A DNA stretch of 64,000 bases from Smallanthus sonchifolius (GCA_023525975.1 CM042034.1:6517501-6581500), one strand, 5' to 3'; positions 1-11,757 are shown, counted from the first letter of the stretch. A program made the numbers and translations. Notes: generated by a model from the sequence alone, not told the origin.

Positions 1-771
1 AGAAGGGAATGGAATTTCCAAAGATTTTTTCACATTTTTATTTTCCAGCTTATTTCGTGAAATAAAATCCTGATTATGGTCGGATTCAAACTCACTGTGA
101 TCCACCACTCTCTCTTCAACCTGTGGTGGAGCACGTTCAACAGTAGAAACTTCAGATGATGTTTGAAGACTTACCTCATTGATGTGTGCACTGTTTGTGG
201 TTTGGGAACTTAAGGACTGATGTGCACTGCAAGACTTACCTACTTCTTTGATGATGCTTGCAACAATCCCAGTTAAGTGGGCAACTTGATCTATCAAAGT
301 TTGATGAGATTTTGCCTGGCTCTACTGTTGCTGCACCACTGCTTGTACCACTTTGGCCAGCTCCTTCATATCTTACCGGATGACATCTAGTTCAGACTGA
401 TAGTTGTCTTGTCCAAGTGGCTTGCTCGGGTGGTAGTCTTGATTGTAATTCTCATGTTAGCTTTGATACTCAGGACCACCACCATATTGATTGTTCCTTG
501 GGCAATCTTGAACCCAGTGGCCAGTGATATCATAGTTGTTCCACAGCTCATAGTAGTATTGGTTATCATGATAATTCCTGTTCATGCCGACCTGCACACA
601 AGTAACACAACCGAGTAGTTCTGAACGAAAAAATAAAACTAATTAAAGAATAAAAATAAAAATATTTTTGGGTTTTTGTTTTTTATAAAAAAAATCAACT
701 AAGCTAAAAAATATCAACTAAACTAAAGCAACAAAACTAAGCGCACCGATTCCCCGGCAACGGCGCCATTT
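1..771 (-). mobile_element. Athila-type Ty3/gypsy gag remnant (5' internal part)
   Basis: Read on the minus strand, this is the start of the internal region of an LTR retrotransposon running off the left edge of the window. A primer-binding site lies at 751-768. Beyond it the minus strand encodes a Gag-like protein with a TGHWVQDCP zinc-knuckle-like stretch (about 520-490), then a hydrophilic QVAHLTGIVASI-type helix typical of Athila gag C-termini (about 300-260). The frame is broken by several stops (for example near 455, 387 and 325), so it is a decayed copy. The family (Athila) is inferred from the tRNA-Asp primer site and the Gag flavour; the superfamily is firmer than the clade. Confidence 0.7.
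751..768 (-). promoter_or_regulatory. Primer-binding site, tRNA-Asp type
   Basis: The plus strand reads TCCCCGGCAACGGCGCCA, which matches the 3' end of plant tRNA-Asp including CCA. The minus strand is therefore the complementary primer-binding site used to start reverse transcription in Athila-like elements. It sits 3 bases from the end of the adjacent LTR, as expected. Confidence 0.85.
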
Positions 772-1896
772 TGATAGCGGTGTCAAGGTCAATAAAAAAC
801 ATTTATAAAAACTATTACTTATCTACCTTAGACTGTAGACAGGGAAGTAGGGTTGTCGAATCCACAGGGAATCAGTGAAAAGATTAATTGCTTAGTTTAG
901 TAAATGATAATTAAAACACAGATCAAATAAAGATGTAACTTCCTCCGGACTTCAGTTTCTAGGTTTCACATATAATCCAGTTATTCAGTTTAGACACCAC
1001 ATAGACATAGTGTTGGAAAATCAGTTGAAGTAATAATTGAAGACAGATTTTTTGTCAGAAAACCTATGCAACTAGGTTGTCATAACCAGTATAATTCAAT
1101 CACTCAATTTATCAGTGTCAAGTTACCCACTTTAGTCACTCAACCTTGCTACTAAACAAGATTGTAAAGCAAACAAACTCAAAACACATAGATAAAAGGA
1201 TGATTGGATTTTAATAATCCCACCTTTTACCAATTGACCAATAATAATCTTTACTGAGAATATTCTTACCACCGGTCCCTACTTTCAAACTAGTTTTTTA
1301 CATTGGACCCACCGTTAAAAAAAATAATATATAACATAATCAATTGTGAAGATCGAAAGATCGATAAAAAAAGTTTGAAAGATTTTAATAAAGTTACGAC
1401 GAATCGGTTGTGAAGATCGAAAGATCGATATAAAAAATTATATAACAGAATCAATGTTTTTTAGTAGGTGTTGGTCTCGTTCTTCACGGTACCAGTAAGT
1501 TACCGTCAGTCGATATAACCCACGACGCCTAAAAAATACCCTACATTTAACACGACTCAGTTTTTAATGAAATTTATACCGGGACGTCAATAAAAAAAAT
1601 TAATTAATGAGAATAAAGTTGGTTGAGTTATGTTATTTAAAATAGTTTAGGGGTGAGAATTGTATTTTAAACAATCCCACCGACACTTGGGATTAAGTTA
1701 GATTCTAATTTCTCTTCGGATAATTTTCACTTACATTCAATTCCTTCCTCTGATTATACCTTTCCAGTGACTAATTTGTTCTCGATTTAGGAGTCACATG
1801 AACCAACAGCCGAGCCATTTCCCGATCCAATTCCTGACCCAACTCCCGATCATTTTCATACAACAAGTAAAAGTGGTGGAGAAGGGAAATGTAATA
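772..1896 (-). mobile_element. 5' LTR of the Athila-type element (right edge not resolved)
   Basis: The LTR begins at the plus-strand TGATAGCGGTGTC next to the primer-binding site, so the minus strand ends in ...TATCA. The stretch at 850-875 (GGGTTGTCGAATCCACAGGG) is a motif I associate with the 3' part of Athila LTRs. I could not find the other LTR border; 1896 is only the point before the next repeat. Inside, a 20-base GAAGATCGAAAGATCGAT unit occurs twice (about 1347 and 1410). No protein is encoded. Confidence 0.5.
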
Positions 1897-2039
1897 ATGT
1901 TTTTGAAGGTTTCAAAGATAAAGATATTTGAAGTTGGATCCAGTTCTTGATCCAACACCCGATCATGTTTTTGAAGGTTTCAAAGATAAAGATATTTGAA
2001 GTTGGATCCAGTTCTTGATCCAACACCCGATCATGTTTT
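1897..2039. repeat. Tandem repeat, 68-bp period, about 2.1 copies
   Basis: The unit starting ATGTTTTTGAAGG at 1897 recurs at 1965 without visible change and begins a third copy near 2033. Each unit contains GTTGGATCCAG and TTGATCCAAC, which form a short inverted repeat. Confidence 0.85.
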
Positions 2040-3494
2040 TTTAAGGTTAAAGTGTTGAAGCCAATGAAGAATCCGCCAGCTAAGCCTAGAGGGCCCGGCT
2101 AAAATGGCCGTTGGAGTGACGTGGCCTCACACGGCTGAAGGTGCCGGCTAGTTAGCCTAGAGTGTTGCCACGTGTCTAGATATGATAGGTTGAAACTTGT
2201 TTTGTTTTCTTGATTTCAGCGTTGGCTAAGGGTGGAGCCGGCAATTGTTACACAATATAGGTGAATTTCATGGCCGGAAGTCAACGTATATTCTGATAAA
2301 AATGATTGGTCGAATGTCTATTATGGTAATTCTCTTTCTATATGGTGGTTTTGATGGGAGAAGTCAACAGACGTTGCTAGTGGTCTGCTGGTAGAAATTT
2401 CAATAGAAATTTTTAGAGATTGAGAACTCGAGTCGATCGGGGAGGAAGATGGAAATCAAATATACTCAAATCCTAAAATTGAGAGCCCCTTAAATACATG
2501 TCCCAAGCATCATATTATTTTTTTTACAATCTGGCCTATCCTTAGTTTTACCAAAAGTTTGTTTTAAAATTGACATAGTCACTAGAAAGATTAATAGGTT
2601 GAATATTTTATTATTTTTAAAATATATATAGCAAGAAATTAATTAATTGTGATATTTAAAATTTTGTGTAAAAGAAATTTCTTAATATTATAATTTAAAA
2701 AGCCTTACTTTTGAATCGCTTCAGATCCGGATATGTTAAAACGCCGCAACATGTATCAAAGAATGACAAAATGATTAGGTTATACATACACCACCAACAT
2801 GATGTCGGACACCACTTCCTATATGACTCGTATTGGGACTATATGAGACACAATACGAGCGGTATTGGACTATTTTGGACACAATGTTTGCCAATATAGA
2901 CGTACTGGTCTATTTTTGACACAATACGAGTCATATTGATGGTCAGATTTGACAAGTCTAGACGTTGTTGGTTTGACTTTTGGGCTATACGACCTGTATT
3001 AGTCATATAAGAGTCGGATAGTTGGTGCATATTTAGTAGCAACACAAAATCATCAACACTTAACAAACTTTTTTTTTAAAGACTTTTTTTTACATGAAAA
3101 GAAATATAGGCAACGTGAATATACTGAGATAGAATAATCTTCCTAGTGAAGGTGTAGGTCCTTCAATGCCAAATCATATCCATCACCTCACTGAATCTGC
3201 ACACACAGATTTTGCATGAAGACACTGCTCCTCCTTGATACAATTTTGGTCATGAAGTTCATGAGTTGCTTCTAGTCCCACACAACAAAAGATACCGCAT
3301 AGGACGTTTCGTTTTCTGGTTGGTGAATTACAATAACACCATCGAGGAAACAATCAAAGGTTGGTGATTTGTGTGGAGATATTAACAGTAATGTAGACAG
3401 CAACAGTGCTGCAATAACTTTTGTGAGTTGGGTGGTGCGTGTCAGTGTTGTCTTGAACACTGTTGATGTTGGATGAATGAATAGAAAGCTCATG
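2040..3494. other. Non-coding stretch, no recognised feature
   Basis: AT-rich sequence without a credible gene. Around 2820-3000 variants of ACACAATACGAG/CGTATTGG recur five or so times in both orientations. This looks like decayed repeat DNA but I cannot name it. The open frames here read as random. Confidence 0.6.
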
Positions 3495-3750
3495 TAGTGT
3501 GTCCCATGCAATTGGCCATCCGGGTCAATGGCACAAGAGTGATGGTAAGGCTTTAGATCTTTGAGGTTTAAGGTTCAAACCTGACTCAAGGGGGGTTTGT
3601 TTTATAGTGGTGGGTTTCCTCCTTGATGATATTCCTGGGTGAGTCAGGCCTGGATCCTCAAAATCAGTATGGACAGTTGACATCCCGTCGAATTCTGACT
3701 CAGGTATTGGTGGTAGTACTGTACGCCGTTTAAAAGTGTAGCGTGTCCCA
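3495..3750 (+). mobile_element. Probable SINE with target duplication
   Basis: A 232-base body (3507-3738) is bracketed by TAGTGTGTCCCA (3495-3506) and TAGCGTGTCCCA (3739-3750), an 11 of 12 match consistent with a target-site duplication. Near its 5' end it has a pol III A-box-like TGGCACAAGAGTGATGG, and about 45 bases on a B-box-like GGTTCAAACC. This is the tRNA-derived SINE head layout. No poly-A tail is evident, so the family is uncertain. Confidence 0.6.
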
Positions 3751-5589
3751 ATTGTCTTCTTTAACGTAATTAAGCGAGTGTTATTATCGTCACTATAATA
3801 GGATTACTGAGTACTCAATACTGTTTATAGCATATAAAATTAATCTTTTGCTAAAATGGGCCATGGGAGAATGTGTAGTCACATTTAGGCTTTTCTATCT
3901 GGATTAATACATATGGGGTTCCCACCCTTTGGAAGGGCGACAACTTCCCTACACTTTCACTCTAATCATTTATTTTGTTAGAGTCATCAGTGAACCCAAA
4001 GCTGTCGGCCCTTTGGAATAGTGATAGCCTACAGTCATACCTCCATCTCACCTATTCAAGATCCTAGTCATTATCCATGTCAAAGCTCTCGCCATTTGGA
4101 ATTACAACAACTTTCTTAATTAAATACAAAAGCTCTCGTTATTTGGAATGACAGCTTTTAATACTTGTCTAGTCAAACTAGCCTGCAATTATATATAAAA
4201 GTTGCTTTTTCTGACCAAATTTTTAAACCGCTTTTACTGCTAACGATAATCAAACCCGCTTTACTACTAAAGATCTTAATCCTCTGACCAAATTTCTAAA
4301 CCGTTGTCCTTCTTTTCTAACAATCAAATTCCCACTTGTTTTGTATTTCCCTTTTTCTAAAGTATACGTTTTTCGCACTTTATAGAAAATGGGTACAAAA
4401 CCAACGAACTCATCCCTTTGTTCCTAGAATGATTCCTTCTATCCAACAAACTCATGATTTCACCATATATTTTTGATGAACTAGAAACTGGATTTACTCT
4501 CTGCAACAAAACTCATCTTCATATTCCTCTTTTCTGTATCTTTTACCTGACAACTAGAATTAAAGACCATTAGATTCCAAGACATGATCACTTCTAGCAT
4601 CAACACAGTCGAAATTCCCATTTCAATACCCAAAACCAAAATAGAACAATCTTCCTTTTACTTGACACTAATGGAATTTGAGATCCAAATTGACACTAAT
4701 GGAATTTGAGATCCAAATCGCCTTATACTTCGTGCCAAACCTTGCTATTGCTCCCCTTCCAATTACCACACAGCAGATTTTGGCATTCACAACCACTAAA
4801 AATATAGGATAGGAGATGAACAGTGAACCCCATAATAACGATTTACTTTAGTTTTTCACATAATTATATGGTAGTCAACGTGCCCCGTTTCTTAAACGTT
4901 TCCTTTTGCGTCTAAACTTCAATTCCTACTTTGAGGTAACAATTATACATAATTTAGTGCTTTTAGTTACATGTCTAGATTTAGGTTTTTCACCTTTGTA
5001 TCCAATGTAAATTGCTAACTGCACAAGGAGTTATGAATGTCATCAGGCCAGGCCCAACAATCCGATCAGGCGATCACTACAACGATAGCACCATCAGATC
5101 TTTGTAACTTTACATGCCTGGAAACTAGCTTAGTCTAACTTTGCAGAATTTGGCCATCGGATTCTATTAATCCAAGGTTAAGCTTTGTGAAATGTGTTTT
5201 TCCTTTTTTTTTATTAGGATCAGAAACAACAAGAACTCACAATGATGGAGCAAATCGAGGAAACTAGAGTTGTAAACGTCAAAATGAAAGAGGCAAGTAA
5301 TGAAAGGAAACAACAAATTGGATCCGTGCTAAAGAACATACCAAAAAGTTTCTCTACCTAATTAAGCGTGTGATTTCTTCTTTTTTTTTTGTAAACATAT
5401 GATTAATTCGAATATTTGTTTTTATACATATGTTTGAATATTTTTTATCTTATGTATCTTTGAATACTTTGGTGATTTTTAGTTTTGAACGTTTGGATCG
5501 ATATTTTTATAAATTGGTACAAATTTATGAATTTAATTATTTGATTATGGGTATTGAAATTTATAAAATGTGTAATCTCGAAAAACCAA
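3751..5589. other. Non-coding stretch with a short tandem duplication
   Basis: No gene recognised. A 28-bp unit (TTGACACTAATGGAATTTGA...) is duplicated in tandem at about 4662-4717. Between 3920 and 4150 a TTTGGAA motif preceded by CCC or CTCGCCA recurs about five times next to GACA or GATAGC, suggesting an old repeat. Confidence 0.55.
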
Positions 5590-6042
5590 TTTTTTATTCT
5601 GCATATTGTGTTTGCGACCAAAATGGAGGCAGCAAATCTGGTCACAAGATTGAAACAAAACTCTGTTACTAAAATGGTTGCGAAAACCTTGGTTGTAAAA
5701 TCGGTTGCTAATGATTTTTGTCACGAAATTGGTTTGCAAATAGCTTCTATCGCAACTTCGGTCGCTAACAGTTCTGTCGCAAAATTGAACGCAAAAAGTT
5801 TCGATTGCAAACTCCGTCGCAATAATTTACCGTCGCAAATTCTGCCACTAAAGATTCAGTCACAAAATCGGTAGCTAATTTCGCGATGGGAGTTGTCGTC
5901 GTAAATTCAGTCGCTAGATTTCTTCGGTCGCAAAAAATGGTCACAAAAGTAATTACCGACCAGCCGAAAACGGTCACAAATCAATCGCAAAAGGGGTTTT
6001 GCGACCATTTGACGGGTCGCAAATGGTATTTTTGTAGTAGTG
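5590..6042. mobile_element. CACTA transposon right end (truncated)
   Basis: The segment ends at 6042 in TTTTTGTAGTAGTG, the reverse complement of a CACTACTACAAAAA terminus typical of plant CACTA elements. Upstream, over about 430 bases, variants of GTCGCAAA / GGTCGCAAAT / TTGCGACC recur in both orientations, as in CACTA subterminal repeat arrays. I found no matching left terminus, so the element is truncated or its left end has decayed. Confidence 0.75.
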
Positions 6043-6386
6043 TCCATTATGATTTCCTCACGGGTGATTTGTGATAGTTGTCCAAAACGTGAACAAAGTA
6101 CACTCTGGTGAGTGATGTACCACCACTTTAATCATGAAAACATAAATATTAATCTCCAAGACACTAACCAACACTCAAATGATTGGAGTATGTCTCAGAT
6201 GCTTATTAAATAATATATTTCAACTTCTCTCTTACACACACAATATTTACACACATGACACACCACGCACAATCATATTCACATCCTCCGTAATATCATT
6301 CTTTTTGGTAAGCGAAATATCGCCAATGAATTAAACATTCCATTAAGAGACAAACGCACGTGATTTCTATTCTATATTAGAATTTA

Positions 6387-7613
6387 AAGTAAACGGTAGT
6401 TTTCGTCCCTAAGGTTTGACCCGATTAACAGGTTCACGTGAGAGGTATTTTCGTCTTTTCGCTTATGCGTCTCTCTCATTTTCCTAAATCAAATTCATCA
6501 GGGACTAAAACCTTACTCAACCATCATCAAACCCTCAAGTGCCCCTTACTTACATTTGAAGCTAATCAACCATACATACCCATACACCTAAATCCAAATT
6601 GATCATTGGACCAGCAAATGAGTGTTGTGTAGGTTATTTGTTTTCATCATCCCAAGAAAGACCAAATCCAGATCGTTAGACCAACAAATCCCTGCAAATG
6701 AACCACTTAGACCTCCGGCGGCAGAACATCGACTCCGGCGACAACCTTGAAACTCCAAACGTCTTTCCGACGGGGTGGCCGGAGGATTCACTGATGGGAT
6801 TAGGGCTTTAAGTACATCTACTCCGCCGCCGCGTTGAATCAACAGCTTAAACCCATCCTCAAGCCTAAACATACACGCTGGAGCAAATCCTCCGCTCGAT
6901 CTAGGCACGACGTAACCGCGTTATCGTCGGCGACAACACTCCATTCACAGTGATTAGTTCGTCAACAGCGGCGAGAAATAACAAAGCGGCGGCGGAGTTA
7001 GACCAAATCGATGTTATCAAAATTGGAGAAAATTCTCCATAAATCTGCCATCAAAATTGGATAAAATTTAGAGTTTATCATCTGTCATGGCGTTATCGGT
7101 GTGACCTAGAGATTTAATGATCTGACGAGCCACAACAATGAGCTTCTCTTCTCCATTTTCAGCCATGATTGAAAACTGTGTTATGGAGGTGATAATCAAA
7201 TCAGGATGTGTCATGTGTATGATTATGCATAAATTGAGATATGTTTTTTAGTTGAATGGAATCAAATCTTGATTTGTGACATGTCTGTGAAGACAGTGAA
7301 GGATTTGGTGTGGGGCTATCGATGAGGCGGGAGGGATGGGGAAAAGGGGAGGAAAAAAAAGAACACAAATTCAAGGGGTTCAAGAGACATGAGGGGGTTC
7401 AAACCTGATATAGGTAAAATAACAAAAATACCGTTAACGTGTAAAATGACAAATATACCCCTCACGCGAGGGGGAACTAACGGTAAAATGGACGAGCGTT
7501 AGGGTCAGGAACGGAAACTGTTAAAAAATGCAACCTCAAGGACCCGTACTGTTAAGGAGGGACTGAACCTGTTAATCGAGTCAAACCTCAGGGACAAAAA
7601 CTGCAGTTTACTC
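6387..7613. mobile_element. Mutator-like element with 9-bp target duplication
   Basis: Both flanks carry TAGAATTTA (6378-6386 and 7614-7622). The ends are inverted copies over about 50 bases: the left end reads AAGTAAACGGTAGTTTTCGT and the right end, reversed, GAGTAAACTGCAGTTTTTGT, both followed by CCCTnAGGTTTGA and GATTAACAGGTTCA. The 9-bp duplication is diagnostic of Mutator-like elements. No transposase is present. The inside (about 6690-7010) is richer in G+C than the surroundings, with many CGGCG triplets and a minus-strand frame of 101 codons (6603-6908). That suggests captured genic DNA, but I cannot name a source gene. Confidence 0.85.
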
Positions 7614-7622
7614 TAGAATTTA

Positions 7623-8831
7623 CTAGGTTAGAATCTCGTCTATTATATAGGTTGGATAATACAAGTTCGATAAATGTAATATTTGTTATATACTTAGTAA
7701 TAAAAAAAATTATTTTCTTAAAAAGACGTGTATTACACGGGTTAAATAAAATATTATTTAAGATGTTAAAACATACGCTTGTCAAAATATGTCTTAAAAA
7801 ATGTACTGTGGCGTAACGGTTATAAAATTTGTTAAGTTCATTTTAAAACATTTTTTTAACTAGAGTATTAATTTTTTATATAAATAATAAATGTTAATTC
7901 ATAAAAACCATCAATAATTAAATAATAAGTATCTATGATTAGATTTATATTAAATATTTAAACATATAATATTTTAATATAATTATTTAATAAGAGATGG
8001 GGGAGAGAAAAAACATGTTGATAATAAACCAGAAAGTGACCTGTATTCTTTAGGATTTTTATTTATTAGTATAAAAAGATTTTGATATTTTTAAAAATAA
8101 AACAAACCAATAAAATAAGAAATACAACTTTTTATCTTGACCTGAACCAAAGTCATATGTGTAGAAGTTACCAAAATCATAGGAACTTATTTATTTCAAG
8201 ATATGCCATTAAGTTTAAAATAATCATACCTCAGATTAAAAAGTTTGATTATGGAAATAATTTTTTTTATGAGCACGTTTATGGCAAAGGATATGATTAG
8301 AGTTGATCGAGTTTAAAATGCTCATTTTTAAGTTCTTAATATATCGTATATGTTTATAAACATGTTAATAAGAATTTTTTTATGAGCACGTATTTCATAT
8401 ATCATATCGTGAGTGAGTGAGTGGTGGGGATGGGTCTAGTAGGTTTTATGTCTAGTCAAAGTGCAAGTTGTGGGAGGGTGCAAGAATATTTGATAGTCTC
8501 AAACAGATTTTGGCACAGATGGTATAGTCTATAGTCTATGCACTCCTCTTTTGGACCGCACTACCGTTTACAAAAGAACACTGTTCTACTACAAGGGAGG
8601 GCGTCTTCTTAATTAGACCAATTTATTTCTACATATATATTATTAAAACCCGCGGTTATCCATTGTTTTATAGTACTTTCAAAAATAAAAGTAAAAAAAG
8701 CTATACAGTTGACTGATATACTTGTTACACATATTTTATTATCTAATATATTTATTTACTTATATAATAACTTTTTTTTAACTCGTACAGTCGTACTAGT
8801 TTAATGTTATCAAATAATCTTCTTGAAATAT
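7623..8831. other. AT-rich non-coding stretch
   Basis: Very AT-rich with long homopolymer runs. I see no gene, repeat border or regulatory motif that I could defend. Confidence 0.6.
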
Positions 8832-9055
8832 GCAAAAACGTAAACCCTTAGCTTGCGATTGTGTGGGCGTCTTCAAGCTCTGTGTACGGATTGAACACCA
8901 AAGCACCTCCCTTTGCACTCACATATGAGAATGAGGTCCCTGAGGTTGAGATCTTGCTGGAGTCGCCGGAGTTGATAGTGACGAAAGGTGGAGACGAAGA
9001 TGGAAGGTGGGCGGGGCTGTTCTCAAGGGAGGTGGAATTAAATTTTCACATTTAG
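8832..9055 (+). pseudogene. Fragment of a UDP-glucuronate 4-epimerase (GAE) gene
   Basis: From about 8832 the plus strand reads NP-stop-LAIVWASSSSVYGLNTK, the conserved motif of plant UDP-D-glucuronate 4-epimerases (SDR family, the strand leading to the catalytic Ser/Tyr region). These enzymes make UDP-galacturonate for pectin in the Golgi. Only about 25 codons resemble the family. A stop interrupts the start, and after APPFAL the frame continues for about 45 codons (to 9055) in sequence that does not look like the enzyme. It is a gene fragment, probably moved here by a transposon or left from a deleted copy. The match is to a motif I know, not to a database search. Confidence 0.6.
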
Positions 9056-10274
9056 TAATTAGGGTTCACATATCTTGTATATTTGTTTTTAGTTTTAGAT
9101 GCATTAACGGTTAAAGTTAACAGCTATCCATTTTACATGCTAACGGTGATAAAATATTAATTTTGGTCAACATAACCAACATATGAACATAATTAAAATC
9201 AATAATTAAACCAACAGTTTAAAATAAAAATAAAAAAACTAAATTATTAAAAATGTTTTGTGAAGATTATTGTTGAGAGTTATGGATCTTTTTATTTTTC
9301 ACTTCTTATACATTCCCACCGGTTCATAGACAAGTCACCTATTCAAGTTATTGGCCCCGCATCACCCCAACATCATGTTTGCTTTGCGTGTGGTGTCTCT
9401 AGTGTTTAACAAAAGCTCTCACTTTGGACACCCAAAGTTTACGGGCTAAATTTTTTTAGTGATTAAGGTTCTCATTGTAAGTGACAACAATATTTCGCTT
9501 AACTTCTTTAAAAATTGTGTATTTAGTGTGTCATATGCCCCCGGAATTACAATTACCATTCATTGATTTACACATTTGCATTTATATTTAGAGTATTATA
9601 CAATGAATTTAATTTTCTATTAGTTGATTTCAAGAATCACTTTGGAAAAATCATCACCAAATTGCTTTCTTTGATTTCTCACTATACGGGCATCATGTTG
9701 ATGTCAATGGTTGAGGTTTCAAGCAAGTTATAGTTCATTTTAATTGGTAAAATTCTAGATTTATTTGTCGTATAGAAAAACGTACAACTTGTATCAATTT
9801 GTCCTTAAGCTTGATAAGCTTGAATCTTGAAAATCATTATATTTGACTTTGAAAATCAATTTGTATCCATTTGAAGTATTAATTAGTTAGGGTAATTTTA
9901 AATTGTTTAAGTTCATTCATTATATTCTTAATTTGGTGTTTAGCTTCATGGAGAGGTTCAACTGATTCTCGAAATTTGATAAACACACTCTTCATTAAAA
10001 TTACAGTCTATACAATTATACATCTATAAACATTGTATTAGAGGTTTGGTTAATAACACGATATTTTTTTTAAATATTTAGTTGATTCGTAATATGTGTG
10101 AATTTTTCTTTTTTCGCTTGTATTGTTCTCAATAAAATGTCAATACAAATATTGTTAAGTAGTAGAATATGATAAGTTTGTATGCGGTTTATGTTCATCA
10201 ACAATTGTAAGTTATTATTATTATCATAACTAAAATAATTATTTTTATTAAAAAATCTCTATTTTAAATTTCAC
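9056..10274. other. AT-rich non-coding stretch
   Basis: No gene or named repeat seen. The sequence is AT-rich with only very short frames. Confidence 0.6.
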
Positions 10275-10745
10275 GTTTTTTAAAGGCAGAAGCTTTATTA
10301 AAACCAAACAGCTAGCAGTGGCTAGCAAGATACAAGACAAGAAAGAAAAAAAAATACAACAATAGAATAAAAAGTTCAGAATCTAAACTCACACCGTTTA
10401 ATCCACTCTAAATTATCAATTCCTGACCTATTTTTAGCACATAATAAACTAGAGCTTTTTAAATCTTGAATGAACCGGCTTAAAGGCTTTTTTTTCTTTC
10501 AAATACTACATCATTACTTAGTTTCCAAATACTCCAAATTGCTGAGAAAATGACCACTTGAAGGGCTTTATGCCTGCCGGTTGCTGCAGTATGATTCTTC
10601 AAGAGTTCCAAAATATCCCTAACAGAAAATACATAAATTGTTGATAGTTTGCACCAGGTACTAATATACCCCATAGCATAGAGACGTAGAAGCATGAGAT
10701 AAATAGGTGTTCGAAGGTCTCAGCACTTTTTAAGCGAAGCAACAC
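10275..10745 (-). mobile_element. LINE 3' end fragment (truncated, decayed)
   Basis: On the minus strand, starting near 10745, the translation reads SAETFEHLFISC and, after a frame change, GRHKALQVVIFSAIWSIWKLSNDVVFERKK. This is the layout of the C-terminal zinc-binding domain (zf-RVT) of plant LINE reverse transcriptases. The 3' UTR ends in an AATAAAGCTTCTGCCTTT-like block followed by a short A tail, seen on the plus strand as TTTTTTAAAGGCAGAAGC around 10275-10290. The copy is 5'-truncated and frameshifted, as most LINE copies are. Confidence 0.75.
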
Positions 10746-10936
10746 CCGTCCAATTCAAGAGATTCGGATGAGATTCACGTTAACTCACGAAAAAAAAAGT
10801 TAAGCCAACCGTGACTTCATCCTCCTCGAAAATAGCCGCTTCTTATTTATAGAAACACAAGTATTCACAAAATTACAAAAGACATAAGGGTTGACATGAG
10901 TTTAAACTTTAGACTTGTGAATATAAAAAAAACATA

Positions 10937-11410
10937 TAAACATATTAAACAATAATTATATTTTTAAACCAACTACCATTTACGATTTTAATAGGCCATA
11001 GTTTTGTACACCTTGACAATTTTTTTAAAAATTTACATCATAAAAACAAGCATTTTTATTAATTTAAGTATGGTATTGCTATAGTTTTTTTTAATAAAAA
11101 AATTTAACATGTTAGTATGGTAATAAAAAAAACTTAACATGTTACGTGAGTGCATATCAAAACCTTCGTTTTTGTTTCCTCTATCGTAACCGGTGGTATC
11201 TTCGCAACAATCCTGGAACAATGTAAAATCCACCATCAATGCCCCTAAAATAAAATTCAATTATATAAAATCCGACTACCCTGACCATTTTTCAATTATA
11301 CGCACAGCAAAGCAAAGCAAAGCAACGCCACTCTCTGTTTCTATTCAAACAAATTGCACCACCATCTCAAAGCTAATCTCCGGCCACCACTACTATTTTT
11401 CTGCTTGTAG
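10937..11410. repeat. Dispersed repeat, copy 1 (pairs with 42850-43199)
   Basis: This segment shares long blocks with 42850-43199: AACTACCATTTACGATTTT, CCATCAATGCCCCTAAAATA, AGCTAATCTCCGGCCACCAC and TATTTTTCTGCTTGTAG, in the same order and orientation. Copy 1 has about 100 extra bases at roughly 11038-11148. No coding signature is clear. Similarity ends sharply after CTGCTTGTAG in both copies, which suggests an element border or the edge of a duplicated genic leader. Confidence 0.75.
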
Positions 11411-11730
11411 CCGCTGCTATTTAAGTCGGAAACCCCTACCACCGTCACCATTCTGTTAAACCACCGTCGTTGTGTTGTGTTGCTCGCCGCATCGCTCGAG
11501 CACCCTACTGGTTATTATAGATGTACAACAAATATTTCATAGTGCAGATGTAACTTAAAGGTCTTAAGAAAGTAAACGGGAGAAAAAGTCAATGGAAGTT
11601 AAGAAAACAGATCAAGAAGAAAACAAAATCATTTGAATCCATTTATTCGAAGTGCTCAATATAAGTAGGCCAAAAAATCTTGGGGTCAACTTAAAGATTG
11701 AGACCCATAACAAGTCAACTATTATATATA

Positions 11731-11748
11731 ACGTCACGTTTAACGTCA
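11731..11748. promoter_or_regulatory. as-1-like pair of TGACGT (ACGTCA) sites
   Basis: ACGTCA occurs at 11731-11736 and again at 11743-11748, each followed by C, with starts 12 bases apart. Two TGACG cores 12 bases apart is the spacing of as-1 elements bound by TGA-class bZIP factors. The pair lies about 90-107 bases upstream of the CCT gene start codon, just upstream of a TATA box. Function is inferred from motif and position. Confidence 0.45.
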
Positions 11749-11757
11749 CAATGGAGC

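Noticed and set aside
5554..5874. Open frame of 106 codons
   Set aside because: Runs through the GTCGCAAA subterminal repeats of a CACTA end.
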